The notes under the pieces were generated by a model. It worked only from the letters and a program-made list of their open reading frames with translations, ran no database searches and was not told the DNA's origin. A stretch of DNA of 64,000 nucleotides. It comes from Ilex aquifolium (Eukaryota; Streptophyta; Magnoliopsida; Aquifoliales; Aquifoliaceae). The stretch's first letter is position 1; every line of letters begins with the position of its first letter. Where the stretch lies: assembly GCA_951799425.1 (NCBI GenBank), contig OX637392.1, positions 33,564,093 through 33,628,092 on the forward strand. The letters run 5' to 3'. Of the stretch, positions 11,079 to 22,920 are shown in pieces. Made by a program: the position numbers and the translations under genes.

Positions 11079-12620
11079 ATGGACCCTCCGACGAGGTCAA
11101 TGAGAGATTACCTCCAACCAACTCGAAGCACCACCCCCTCATGCATACTTCTACCTGTGCAAGTGCATGGCTTCCTTGTTAAACCGGGCATGTTGCAAGT
11201 ACTTCCTCAATTTCATGGAGTGGAACGAGAAAATCCTTATCTACACGTTAAGGAATTTGGGAAAATTGTTGGAACATTAATCACAAATCATGCCATGGAA
11301 GACATGGCACGCATGAAATTATTTCCCTTCTCCCTCAAAGACAAAGCTAAAACTTGGTTGAACTCGTTGAAACCCCGATCAATAAGTTCTTGGGCACAAA
11401 TGCTTTCCGAATTTTTAAACAATTTTTTTCCGATGCCCAAGACCACTGCTCTTAAGAAACAAATTCAAAAATTTTCGGAAAAATCAAATGAATAGTTCTA
11501 CCTATGTTGGGATAGATAAAAGGTTGTTACACTCCATTCCACATCATGGATTCGAACCATGAAAATTAGTGAGTTTCTTCTATGAAGGAATTACACCAGG
11601 CCATCAAAAATTCATCGACATGATGTGCAACAGAGAGTTTCTAAGTAAGGATCCCGATGAGGCCCTTGAGTACTTTAACACAATGGCAGAAAATACCCAA
11701 TATTGGGATATCACGGATCCCACCGATGTGCCAAGATCCTCTCTAGGTAGTCAACCAAGTGGAGGGGGGATGTATAACTTGTGTGACAAAGAAGACTTGC
11801 TAGAATAACGAAATTGTCCCGCAAGGTGGAGAGTCTAGATGTGAATAGGAGGCATGAGGTGTCTAACATCACAAAGGCCGAGGAATTTTTCTCTATATGT
11901 GAGAGTGTTGAGCATTCTATTTTGGAGTTCCCAAACATTCTGGAACTCAAAGAGGTATATCATGAGCAAGTGAATGCCATCAACCAAAGTAGGCAATCAT
12001 TCTCTCCACACTCCAACACATACAATCCGGGATGGAGCAACCACCCGAACTTTAGTTGGAAGAATGACAACCCTACCTCATGGGTCTAGCTCATTGTCAC
12101 CTCCCATTCCACCCAAGCAAAACCAATCATACTATGGTCATGGTCCCTCATCTAGCTCCCAATACCCACAGTCCAATCCTCAAGAGTTTTCACAGAACCC
12201 ACCTCAACAAGGGTTTGGTCAACAAGGACCACCTAACCCACCCACCTACCAACCTCCTCACAAGAGAAATTTGGAGGATGTCGTGCATCAATTCATTCAA
12301 AGCCAAGCCACAATCAAAAATCAAATCGCCGCCGCTTTTAATGACATCCTGACTCAAATCACTAAGTTGACCAATGCTATAGGGTCGTCCTAATAAGAGA
12401 AAGGAAAATTTTGCGCTCAACCCCAAGAAAACCCAAGGGTTCAACACGTGATTGAATCATCTGAAACTACCAAAGAGAGTTGTGAGCAACTCAAGGCGGT
12501 CACCACCCTTAGGAGTGGCAAGCAAATAGATAAAACTATTTTGCCTAAAGTCTCACCCACAACCACATTGGAAAATGAAAAAGAGACTAAGGGTCGCTCC
12601 GAGGGGGGGTGAAACACTGA
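11079..12620 (+). pseudogene. Athila-1 gag (decayed)
   Basis: The first frame (11079-11495) starts MDPPTRSMRDYLQPTR and carries the Athila gag core: HGVERENPYLHVKEF, FPFSLKDKAKTWLNSL and ISSWAQMLSEFLNNFFP. After a stop at 11493-11495 the story continues at 11569-11808 (FFYEGITPGHQKFIDMM, DPDEALEYFNTMAE), 11814-12089 and, in another frame, 11974-12393 with the Pro/Gln-rich tail and KRNLEDVVHQFIQSQA. In the zinc-knuckle position only one Cys and the His survive (FSICESVEHSILEFP). Gag would form the particle and bind RNA. At least one frameshift and several stops make it inactive. Start chosen by alignment with Athila-2 gag. Confidence 0.8.
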
Positions 12621-12639
12621 AAAGCAAAAGATTATTAAT

Positions 12640-13494
12640 TTGAATGTGCATGATTGTGCTATCCCGAATCCTTTTCCCCAATGTTTGAAGTCACCGACTA
12701 AAGTTGCTAACTATTTGGATATTATTGAAATATTTAAGCAGGCGAAGATAAACATTCATCTCCTTGATGCCATCAAGCAAATACCTTATTGTGCAAAGAT
12801 ATTGAAAGACTTGTGCACAGTGAAGAGGAAATTGAATGTGCACAAGAAGGCATTCCTCATCGAACAAGTGAGTTCCATTTTGAGGACCAACACACCACCC
12901 AAGTTCAAAGATCCCGTCTGCCCGACCATTGCCATAACCATCGGGAATTTCCGTGTGGAGCAAGCGTTACTAGACTTGGGAAGTGTCAACCTCTTACCTT
13001 TTTCGGTGTATCAATAATTGTAACTTGAGGAGTTGAAGCCAACCTCAATCACTCTTCAATTGGCGGATCGAAGCGTGAGGACACCAAGGGGAGTAGTTGA
13101 TTATGTTTTAGTCCAAGTGGACAAATTTTATTTTTTCGTTGACTTTATTGTACTTGACATTCACCCTGTTGCTAACCCTAGTTCACAGATTCCTGTCATA
13201 TTAGGGAGGCCTTTCCTTGCTACTTCTAATGCTGTAATAAATTGCAGGAATGGTCTAATGAAGCTTGTCTTTGGAAACATCATGATGGATTTCAATGTGT
13301 TCAATCTTTGCAAGCAACCAAGAGATCATGAGGAAGTTCATGAGGTCAATCGAATTGACACTTTGGTGGAGGATCACATGGAGCTACTTTGCAATTCCAA
13401 GTTGGAGGAGAAAAAGTTTATTGAATATAAGGAGCCAGAAAGTGTGCAAGGGGTGGGGAATTGGACCCCAACATTTGAAAAACTTCCACCATAA
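12640..13494 (+). pseudogene. Athila-1 protease region (decayed)
   Basis: 12640-13017 contains INIHLLDAIKQIPYCAKILKDL and KRKLNVHKKAFLIEQ, the conserved lead-in, then IGNFRVEQALLDLGSVNLLP. This is the Athila form of the aspartic protease motif, where DLGA replaces DSGA and one residue (A) is missing here. After a stop (13015-13017) the frame at 13033-13494 gives ITLQLADRSVRTPRGVVDYV and PVILGRPFLATSNAVINC, the second half of the fold. Product would cleave the Gag-Pol polyprotein. Loss of a residue beside the catalytic Asp and the in-frame stop suggest it is inactive. Confidence 0.78.
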
Positions 13495-13554
13495 GAGAGG
13501 AATATTTTTCCATCAACTGTGCAGACACCTATCTTGGAGTTGAAGTCATTTCCA

Positions 13555-15090
13555 TCTACGCTCAAGTATGCATTTCTAGGAGAGCACAAGACATTCCTAG
13601 TGGTGATAAGCTCTTTTTTGGAGCCAAGGCAAGAATAGGAGTTGTTGTAAGTTTTAAGGAGGCATAAAAGAGCCATCAGTTGGACCATAGCCGACATCAA
13701 AGGAATTAGCCCCCTCATTTGCACCCATAGTATCTATTTAGAAGAAGACTCCAAGCCATCCCGATAACCACAATGAAGGATAAATCCTATCATGAAGAAT
13801 GTGGTGCAAGATGAAGTACTCAAGCTACTTGACGTGGGCATTATTTTTGTAATTGCCGACAGTAAATGGGTTAGTCCCACGTAAGTAGTACCAAAGAAGT
13901 CAAGAGTCACTATAGTTGCAAATGCGGAGAATGAGTTGATTCCAACAAGGGTGGTCACCAGTTGGAGAGTTTGCATCGATTATTGGAAACTCAACTCATG
14001 CATAAGAAAGGATCACTTCCCATTGCCATTCCTTGATCAAGTGTTGGAGAGAGTAGCTATGCATCTTTTTTATTGCTTCTTGGATGGTTATTCTGGCTAC
14101 AATCAAATAGAGATTGCCTTGGAGGATCAAGAGACGACCACATTCACGTGTCCTTTTAGCACTTATGCCTATCGTCGAATGTCATTTGGTTTGTGCAATG
14201 CCCCAGGAACTTTTCAAAGATGTATGATGGGGATTTTCAGTGACATGGTGGAGAAGATTGTGGAGGTGTTCATGGATGACTTTTCAGTGTTTGGGGACAC
14301 ATTTGAAGGTTGTTTGAAAAATTTGGAGAGAGTTCTAGAGAGATGTGAAGAGAATAATTTGGTGCTAAATTGGGAGAAGTGTCACTTCATGGTAACACAA
14401 GGGATTGTGCTTGGACACATTGTGTTTGCAAAAGGGGGTTGAAGTAGAAAAATCGAAGGTGGAAGTAATTTCCAACCTACCCATTCCAAAGGTCGTCAAA
14501 GATATCAGGTCATTTCTTGGCCATGCAGGTTTTTACTGTCGATTTATTAAGGATTTTAGTGCATTGGTAATACCCTTGACCAATTTGCTAGCAAAGGATG
14601 TTTCTTTTGTGTGGTCGGATGATTGTGAGACATCTTTCAAAAAATTCAAAAGCATGCTCACTTCACCTCCAATCATGCGACCACCCAAGTGGGAACTACA
14701 ATTTGACCTCATGTGTGACGCGAGTGATTACGTAGTCGGCATAGTGCTAGGTCAAAGGGAAGACAAAAAGCCATATGTAATATCCTATGATAGAAGAACT
14801 CTAAATGAAGCACACATGAATTAAACTACCACTGCAAAAGAGTTTCTAGCCGTAGTATTTGTATTGGACAAATTTAGGTCATACATCATTTGTTCACCTA
14901 TTATAGTCTACACTGATCACTCTGCTTTGAAGTATTTGTTGTCTAAGCAGGAAGCTAAACCGATACTCATTAGGTAGATCTTCATCCTTCAAGAATTCAA
15001 CTTGATCATCAAGGACAAGAAAATGAGTCGGGAATATGGTGGCAGACCATTTGTCACGGCTTGTCGTCCAAGACGCCGAAGAGCACATCC
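13555..15090 (+). pseudogene. Athila-1 reverse transcriptase-RNase H (decayed)
   Basis: From 13555 a stop-ridden stretch reads like KYAFLGEHKTFLVVISSF, followed at 13936-14442 by a clean block: [56 protein letters not shown] and [13 protein letters not shown]. The catalytic MDD is intact. A frame change at about 14430 leads to 14405-14824 with [17 protein letters not shown] (RT connection) and LMCDASDYVVGIVLGQ, the start of RNase H with its first Asp. The rest of RNase H runs to about 15060 with further stops. It aligns throughout with Athila-2. Not functional. Confidence 0.85.
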
Positions 15091-15229
15091 CTATCTCTGA
15101 TTTTTTTTCTCGATGAGCATTTATTTTCTATTCATTTTGTTTGTCCGTGGTATGTTGATATTTGCAATTTTCTTGCCACAGGACAAATACCACCGCATTT
15201 GAAGCCCGGAAGATAAGCAAAGATTCATG

Positions 15230-16440
15230 GCGAATGTGAAGTACTTCTACTTCGACAACTCATACTTGTTCAAATATTTCCTCGATCAAGTCATGAGGAG
15301 ATACATACCAGAAAATGAACAACGAGATGTCCTTTCCTTCTACCATTCTGAGGCGTGTGGTGGGCACTTCTCTTCCTAGAAAACTTCAGCTAAGGTTTTA
15401 CAAAGCGATTTTTATTGGCCTTCATTGATTAAAGACTGTGTTTCTTTTTGCAAAGAATGTGATAGGTGTTAAAGGTTGGGAAGTGTAACCCATAGAAACA
15501 TGATGCCCCTATCCCCCGTGCTTGTCATTGAAATATTCGATTGTTGGGGCATTGATTTCATAGGTTCATTCCCTATGTCCTTTGGTTACCTTTATATCCT
15601 ATTGCCAGTAGACTACGTGTCTAAGTGGATAGAGGCAATCCCAACCAAGACCAATGACCATCGAGTCGTGGTCAAATTGTTAAAAGAAAATATTTTTTCA
15701 AGGTTTGGGATACCTCGTGCAATGATAAGTGATGGTGGGTCTCATTTTTGCAATAGACCATTTGTCTCTTTGATGTATAAATATGGTGTAACACACAAGA
15801 TGTCCACCGCTTATCACCCACAAACTAATGACCAAGTCGAGTTGGCCAATAGGGAGATAAAGAATATACTAGAGAAAACGGTTAATCAAGATCAAAAGGA
15901 TTGGTCACTTAGATTCACTGATGCCTTGTGGGCTTACCACACTGCCTATAAGACCATCCTAGGTATGTCTCCTTATCGGCTAGTCTACGGCAAGACTTGT
16001 TACTTGCCAGTAGAGATGGAACACAAGGCCTATTGGGCCATAAAAACTTTTAATTTCAATTTGAGAATAGCTGGAGAACGTAGGAAGTTGGAGTTGAATG
16101 AATTGGAGGAAATTCGTAGAGATGCATACGAGAGCTCAAAAATTCCGAAAGAAAGGGCAAAGATTTTCCATGACAAATTCATTTTGAGCCCAGCCAAAAA
16201 GTGTTCTTGTATAATTCTCGCCTCTCCATTTTTCAAGGAAAACTCCGATTACGTTGGGATGGCCCCTATATTGTCAAGGTGGCCTACCCTAATGGATTTG
16301 TGGACATAGCAAATCCCGAAGGTGGTAAAAAATTCAAGGTCAATGGCCAAAGACTTAAACCATTCTTCGAGGGTTTTGAGATTCAAACTGTGGAAGAGGA
16401 GTTGGTGGATCCAGTCTATCCGAACCTTGTTGAGGAATAA
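15230..16440 (+). pseudogene. Athila-1 integrase (decayed)
   Basis: The HHCC zinc domain lies at about 15340-15480 in a frame with stops (CGGHFSS, FCKECDRC). The catalytic core is mostly open at 15476-16309: [25 protein letters not shown] and [15 protein letters not shown] carry the D, D and E of the DDE triad, and [22 protein letters not shown] follows. After a frameshift near 16200 the C-terminal part continues at 16201-16440 ([34 protein letters not shown]). No chromodomain, as expected for Athila. Stop codons and the shift abolish a full-length enzyme. Confidence 0.85.
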
Positions 16441-18530
16441 CTGTTCAAGTAGATTTTAGTGGACAATCACTTTCCTTTATTCTTACTTTGAAAATTTAAT
16501 TGTTTACTTACTTTTATCTGTGCATAGTATTCTCTCTTCTCAATTGCAGATAGTGGTGTTTTTTTCAAAGCTCGTTGCGAGGTGTTCTCTTACCCTTCAC
16601 GTTTTATTTTAAGTCCATCATCGCATTCTATATCTTTTTGTTGCATTGAGGACAATACATAGTTCAAGTTAGGGGATGAGGTGCACCATTTGTATGATAC
16701 ACCAAATTTTTGTTTATAATACCATTTTGTGGTGAAATGCACCATTCACATATTCTACTAATTGTTTTTTTTGAATAGTTGAAAAATATGTGAAAATTTT
16801 TAAATTTTTTTGTGAAACATATCTGAATATTGAACCATATTCCTCTATTCAAAGTGTTATAAGTTTAGTGATAGTTAGATCTTCGCTTTGAACTTTGAAT
16901 ATATGAGCACATCATAGAAGTTTATCCTATGCCGGAGTATCACATATGTGTTTTCTTTCAAACTCAACCATAGTGCACCTTGAATATGTAATTTCAGAAA
17001 TTTACGGATTGGATTCACATTAGAGCTTAACATGCATAGTGGAGATGAAGTAAGTAACCATGTGAGCTTTAGTGCCAATCCTTGTTGGAGGGGACTTACA
17101 TTCACTCAAAGGAACAATTTTTTAAATTCAAAATCTGTTCAATAATCTCATTATGCTTGCTTTGGTTAGAGTGCGTGTGGATAGTTGATTGACTTTGTAT
17201 TGAAATGCCAATATGACTCCCCATGCTTATCTAGAGATGATCTTAGGTCGTCTTTGAATTGCTTTGAGCCTTAGCCTTTTCTGGTGATAAATCAATCCCT
17301 AGTTCCGTGATTGAGCCTTAATTGAAAATTCGTTTCTCATGCCACATGATTGACCAAGCTAGTGCAAAATGATTAAAATTACCACACATTGGTTGTTCTG
17401 AGACTGACTGTGATTGATCATGAAGGAAAGGAAATGTGGTGAGGAAACCCAAAATGGGATAAATGGTGCCGAATTCTAAATTTTGAATGGAAAAGAAGAG
17501 AAAAATCCAAGAAAAAGGAGAAAAAGGGGGTTGAAAAAGAAAAGAAAGAAAAAGGAAAAGAAAAATGTTGAAGAAAGAAGAAGAAAAAGAAACAAAAAGT
17601 GAAGAGAAGGGGTAAGACTGTAAATTTCACAAAAAGAAAATTTTTGATAATAAAGGTCATACTCTCGGAATAACCCTTTTTGTCTCCCTCTACCCTTCAT
17701 TTCACTCAGGCCAAGTATCACCCCAAGGCCTCATTATAACCCTTGAAATCCCTAAATGATCTAGAGAAAGCATGGTTAGAGCATACTTCAAATGAAAAAA
17801 AAAAGTTGGTTTTGCTATCTAGTGCCCTAACATTCCATTTATGAGATTATGCCAAGTTCGTTTCAACTGTTATGCATGCACATCATTTTTGGAATATATG
17901 TGAGCATTTTGGTTTGTGCACAATATTCTATCTCACATATACACATGGAGAGTATGTCAGGATAATCTTAGAGTTATTCATTTTTTAGAGAAACCCTTGG
18001 CAAGTTTTGCATCAATGCTGAATTTGGATAGCTAAGTGAATGTGAATTCCGTTGAGTAAATACTTAAATTACATGTGCATTTCACACACACACAAGTTTG
18101 AAAACAAATGTGTAGGTGTATACTCTTGAATAATATTTAAATCCATGATGAAACTCATGTGTGCTTAGTTCGGGTGTTAGAAAAATTTTGTCAGGCTACC
18201 CTGTGCTTGTAGGATAGGAAAATATTGCTCAAACTTTAGATATGAGAAATGAATATGAATGCCTTTTGTATTTCAATTTGTGCTTTATATATTAGGTGTT
18301 CATTTTGTTTGTTGAATTTAGAATTCCATGTCATGTGTTGTGAAAGCATCAAAACTCAAATCACATTGCAATTTTGTAAATGAATTTGGACAGTCACATA
18401 TTTGTGGTTCACTAGCTGGGTTAGGTTTTTTGTGGGGTTGAGGTTGTAAATAGGTCATTAGAATGTGTGGGAGTTGAATAAACTTGGAGTGGAGGTGAAG
18501 AATTGAGCATAGGAATTTTTTTTGAAAAAG
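16441..18530 (+). other. Athila-1 non-coding region between pol and env-position ORF
   Basis: About 2.1 kb without a supported gene. Just after pol, CATTG-AGGA-CAATA (16644-16656) followed by the purine-rich AGTTAGGGGATGAGG has a counterpart after pol in Athila-2. 17130-17300 shares a block with Athila-2 (ATCTCATTA..CTTGCTTTG, ATGATCTTAGG, TTGAGCCTTAG). 17475-17610 is a long purine-dominated run of GAA/GGA words that could form unusual DNA structure. Confidence 0.6.
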
Positions 18531-18534
18531 TTGA

Positions 18535-18657
18535 AACCTACCGGTAGAAGTTTGAAAAAACCTACTGACAGAAGTTTGCAAAAACCTACCGGTAGATTTT
18601 TTCCAGTGCATTGTTCTACCGATAGGTTTTTGACGTTCTACCGGTAGGTTTTGCCCA
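18535..18657 (+). promoter_or_regulatory. Copy of the LTR palindrome array upstream of the env-position ORF
   Basis: ACCTACCGGTAGAAGT, AACCTACTGACAGAAG, AACCTACCGGTAGATT, TTCTACCGATAGGTTT and TTCTACCGGTAGGTTT recur within 120 bp. The last part, GACGTTCTACCGGTAGG then TTTTGCCCAG, matches the LTR text at 9594-9620. It ends about 290 bp before the ATG at 18944. A TATA-like TTTTAAAT lies at about 18675-18682. It looks like a duplicated LTR segment placed as a promoter or enhancer. Confidence 0.55.
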
Positions 18658-18943
18658 GAAATTCAAAAATGAGGGTTTTAAATCAGTATTTTCTGTGAAA
18701 CCCTTCACATTCTTCACTCATCTCATCCTTAAAAACCCTCCCCTCTCCCTCAAAAGCTTCCAAATACTCGAAGAACTTATGGGCACTCATCAAATCACCT
18801 GATCATCTTCCCCAAAGTTGTGATTCATAGTGATTACTTCTCACTTTCTTAATTTTTTCCCACAAAAAAACCCTTTTTTCATCCACAAAGCTTCCCAAAT
18901 CCATCAAAGCCCTAAATTCTCAACCAAAGCTTGGAATTCAAAG

Positions 18944-20258
18944 GAATGACTCGATTGGGTAAGTCTTCTCGCGCTTCATTTGATCTTTTTGATGAATATG
19001 GAGTTGGTTGTTGCCTTTTGTTGCCCTAGGGGCATTTTTTTATTTTTATGGCACGAACCAAACAAACAGGGCCCGGTTCTCCACCACCCGCGGGAATGGG
19101 ATCCCGCAAGAGGACTACGGGGGCAGGCCCCAGTGGTGGGGAACGAAAGAAAAAACAAAAAAATGATGCTCGCATGAAGAACATCAAGGAGAAAAATGTG
19201 ATGTGCGAGCGGTATGTAGATAGGCCCACCCCTAGGGCCAAACGATGAAGTGGTCCGAGTGATTTACGGGCCATGGCATTGATGCTTGGATCGAGCCCGT
19301 GGGGGGTTTTGTCCTTCCCATGTATAGGGACTTCTACCAAAAGCTGAAGGTGGTGAATGAGGATGAATTTTTATTGAAAAACAATGTGAGAGGGAAGGTG
19401 ATGGAGATCACACTGGGAGTCATTGCGGTTGCATTGCATTACCAGAGACCACCTCCTAACACCACGGTCTATCCTCATAACACCCAAGGGCGAAAATCAC
19501 TTTAGGAATATGCAAGCTTGATGTATGAGGACCCGACGCATTTTAAAGGAAAAATCCAAGTTGGGGCACTGAAGCACTCCTACGGGGTAATGAACAAGGT
19601 TTTGCATTACAATTTGCTACCTCGGGGAGCGAAGAAGACTCCAGGGGAGGAGAAGCTAACCATTCTCTATGATTTCATGATGGGCAAGAGGATGGATATC
19701 GCTCTCATGATGTGGGAGGTGATGAAGGAGTACGCCCAGGCTAGTAAGTCGAAGGCGAATCTCTCTTATGCCCACCTTGTCACGAAGATCTGCTTCCATA
19801 ATAAAGTCAAGGGCAGCCTCACTGATGTGACCCTCCTGCCGTAGTTTGGAGCTATAGGCAATTCTGCGAATATGAAGAGGTCAGCCATGACAAGAGGTTC
19901 GACCCAGAGGGAAGAGAGGGCGAGACCAACAAGAGTCGAGCCATCTACAGTTGGACCTTCTACCTCAATGCCACCTATTGCTACCCCACCTCGGACGGTC
20001 TCCCAGCGCCTTAATGCGATAGAGGGACGGTTGGATGGCTTCGGTAGGACTATACAGCTACTGATGTTGATGGTCACTAAGATCTTCGAGAGGACTTTCC
20101 CAGGAGAGCCTCTCCCCGTAGTGCCACCACCTTCCACCTCCGAGCCATCCATTTCTGCCCCCACGGGCTCAACTGTCTTAGAGGTGGAGGAGTCCGATGA
20201 TGAAGAGTCTGGTGATGAGGAGGGGGACAACGATGAGGAGTCGGGTGATGATGCATAA
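18944..20258 (+). pseudogene. Athila-1 env-position ORF (PF20167-like plant transposon protein), decayed
   Basis: A leading ATGACTCGATTGG|GTAAGT looks like a tiny first exon with a splice donor. The main body begins at the ATG at 19048, MARTKQTGPGSPPPAG, then a basic segment (GGERKKKQKN). After a frameshift near 19250 comes GHGIDAWIEPV, LPMYRDFYQKLKVVNEDEF, then, past a stop at 19503, GALKHSYGVMNKVLHYNLLP and YDFMMGKRMDIALMMWEVM, and past a stop at 19842 a Pro/Ser-rich tail ending in an acidic DDEESGDEEGDNDEE run. The core pattern matches the 'putative plant transposon protein' domain found in the env position of Athila elements. I see no signal peptide or membrane span, so a true envelope is not supported. 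Confidence 0.65.
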
Positions 20259-20567
20259 GAGTAGAGATACCATTTTTTGTTTTTTTTGTTTTTGGTAGAT
20301 TGCACATAATGGTCTAGTGGTAGTCGGCCTAGTAGAAGAGTCTCTATGATCACATGCCATTTTATGTTTCAAGATCTTTGTACTAAACCTCATGAAGTTA
20401 TGAATGAAAGAATCACATTTGATTTGTTTCATTTTGCCCCAAGTTCATTTACATAATTGCATTATGATTTGAGTATTTTGTTGATTGGTGAATTGCTTAA
20501 CATGAATTGAATTGTTGTTTTTATGTAGTGTAGTATGAAAATAAAGTTTGCTAGGGCCTAGCAAAAC

Positions 20568-20952
20568 TTAAGTTGGGGAGTGTGATGAATATAGAATATT
20601 GCATATCATGTATCTCTTTTGCACCCATATTGTTTGTTTTTTGATGAAAATTGGGGGAAATTCTTTCAAACTCATAATTAATGGAGATTCGTGTGATTGT
20701 AGGTAAAGAGCAGGCAATAGGGAAGAAAGGAATGCTTAACGGATAGCTCAGGACCTCGAGGAACCAAGGAAATCCCAAAGCAGGACAAAATCTTCCGGTA
20801 GAAGTCAACCAAAACCTTCTTGTAGAAGTTAGTCAAAACCTGCAGGTAGAAAATGCTACTGGAATTCTTCTACCTCAACCTTGCAAAAACCTACCGGTAG
20901 AAAATCTTATTGGAAAAAACCTGCCGGTAGGTCGTTTTAGCAGTAGGTTTTG
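20568..20952 (+). repeat. PPT and truncated 3' LTR of Athila-1
   Basis: PPT AAGTTGGGGAGTG ends at 20582. The LTR starts TGATGAATATAG at 20583 and follows the 5' LTR for about 370 bp, including its palindrome array, then stops at TTTTG (20948-20952), where Tekay-A LTR sequence takes over. Confidence 0.85.
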
Positions 20953-22538
20953 TTGGTGTTCTTGAAGTTTTGAAACTCTAGTCTTCATCTCACGCTTCAA
21001 AAGGTAGGGGTTTCCTACTTGGGTTGATTCCTAGTCTAGAATGCTTCTAGGAAATGCTTGGGTTATGTATGCATATATATATGATCTATACATATGTCTA
21101 TGGTTATGGAAGTGGAAGAGTGAGCATAGAAATGGCTTAGGCTAGCTTCTAGCTTGATTTTGATATATGGAAGTTACATGTGATTGTTCTTGTAACTTAG
21201 GGAAATTTGAGGCATGCTATGTGATTTATAAGTTGTGCCTTGAAGGTGTTTGATAAAATGCCTTGCTTGATTTAAATGGTTGTTTGATGCCATTGGAATA
21301 ACATGTTTGAATATGTTGTTGATATGTTGAGCATGATGAATTATGAAATTTATATGCATGTGAGATAAAGTTTCATGGAATATGATGATATATGGTTTGT
21401 ATTGCTCATATGACATCAATTTCATATTGGGCATGGTCATGAAATCACATTCATGGGTGTAAGTCATGGGTGTGAGTGTGTGTGTGTGTGCATGGTTAAT
21501 CAAATGCCACTCTTGGTATTTGACAAGGGACTCGGAAGGAAGGGATCGAAGATCCCGTTGAGTAGCATAATTGCATGAGAGATAAATTGGGTCGGGGTTA
21601 GCAAGAAGGGCTAGAATATCCCTCGGGTGAAAGACTCGTTGATAGGATTCGCACTCCGTTGGTGTAAAAGGCCATAAAGTGTGTCGGTATACGCGGAACC
21701 GTGGGTTGAAGTCCTGAAATTCCGTGTCGGTTGGGTGCCGTTGGTGTAAGTCCATGAATGCCCACCCCAAGAAAGACCCTAGCTTTGTAAAATGTCATTG
21801 ATGTGTAACATAAATGACGGATTCACACATTGGCAATTGCGTGTGTTGGGGAGCCGGGAAGGGCTCGGATTGAGTGCATGAATGAGTCTCACCTCGTTGC
21901 ATGACATGTCATGAGAAATTCCATATCTGAGTTGCATAAACATGATTAGAATTGTTGTGGATAATTGAGTATTGCATATGAGCATTCCATGTGCATCTAG
22001 GTGGGGAGTAGCCTCTATAGGGAATTTTCTACTGAGCGAGGCTCACCCTATACGGGAAACAATTTCAGGTGTGGGGTTTGCACCGGCGGATGGCTCCCAT
22101 GTAGAGCATCAAGGGTGAAGGAGGCCGACTTGTGGCCTTAGTGCATGATTTTGTAAACATTTTGATTAACATGGTTTTGACTTGTAAAGTCTTCATGAAT
22201 AAATGTAATAGAACTTATATGGGTTATTGTTAAACTAACCTTGCATGTTTTGATATACGTATTGATAAATGGACCCGGTGGGGTCAAGTCTTACTTATAA
22301 ATGGACCTTGTGTGGTCATTGTGTCATATTGGGCCTCAGATGGGTCATGTTAATGTATAATGCATAGGTTGTATTTTGGGTAGAGCTCCCCGTACAAAGG
22401 AGACTTTGCCCGAATTTCGTTAAAATTAAGGACCCCGGAAAATGGGGCATAACGGTGTGATATCGAATTACTCGGTATCTACGGGTATTCCGCGGGTTGA
22501 TGGGTAATTGATGAACCCCCGGATTTAGGGGCGTCACA
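20953..22538 (+). repeat. 5' LTR of Tekay-A, lacking its first ~700 bp
   Basis: Near-identical to 30225-31824 over its whole length, with small differences such as CGCGGAACC/CGCAGAACC. It ends GGGGCGTCACA at 22538. It includes a GTGTGTGTG run at 21478-21490. Ends three bases before the PBS. Confidence 0.88.
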
Positions 22539-22541
22539 GCT

Positions 22542-22554
22542 TGGTATCAGAGCT
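22542..22554 (+). other. Primer-binding site of Tekay-A
   Basis: TGGTATCAGAGCT is complementary to the 3' end of plant initiator methionine tRNA, the usual chromovirus primer. Confidence 0.9.
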
Positions 22555-22920
22555 TAGGTATACGATTAACCTAGGGCTTGATGGGCATGGGTCTAGACCA
22601 TTGCATTCCATACGCATTTCATGTATTGTGCTATATTTACTACATGTTATGTGCTTTGAAGTTATTGCATGCTATGTGCTACTTGCTATGTGGATAATAT
22701 ACATGGTAGGATGTATATGGAAATGAACATACTAGGGTTAGAAAACATAACCTTGGGAGTGGTAAAATGAATGAACGGGATGGTTCATGATGTAATTGTC
22801 TAGTAGTGAGTGGTATACGCATTACTAGGGAGACAATGAGAAGAGTTCTCAACGTTTCAATTTTGATCCCTACTTTGGGATACTAAGTTAGTACTCTATT
22901 GCTATTTGACATGTGTGTAG

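Larger units (their letters stand above)
9223..20952 (+). mobile_element. Athila-1: decayed Athila-type Ty3/gypsy retrotransposon, 3' LTR truncated
   Basis: 5' LTR, Athila-type primer-binding site, leader, gag, protease, RT, RNase H, integrase, a long non-coding part, an env-position ORF, PPT and the first 370 bp of the 3' LTR follow in order. The PPT (AAGTTGGGGAGTG, about 20570-20582) is followed by TGATGAATATAG, which matches the start of the 5' LTR. Coding parts carry many stops and frameshifts and the two LTR copies have diverged clearly, so this is an old insertion. The left flank is GTAAT (9218-9222). The right flank is lost in a fusion with Tekay-A. Confidence 0.88.
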
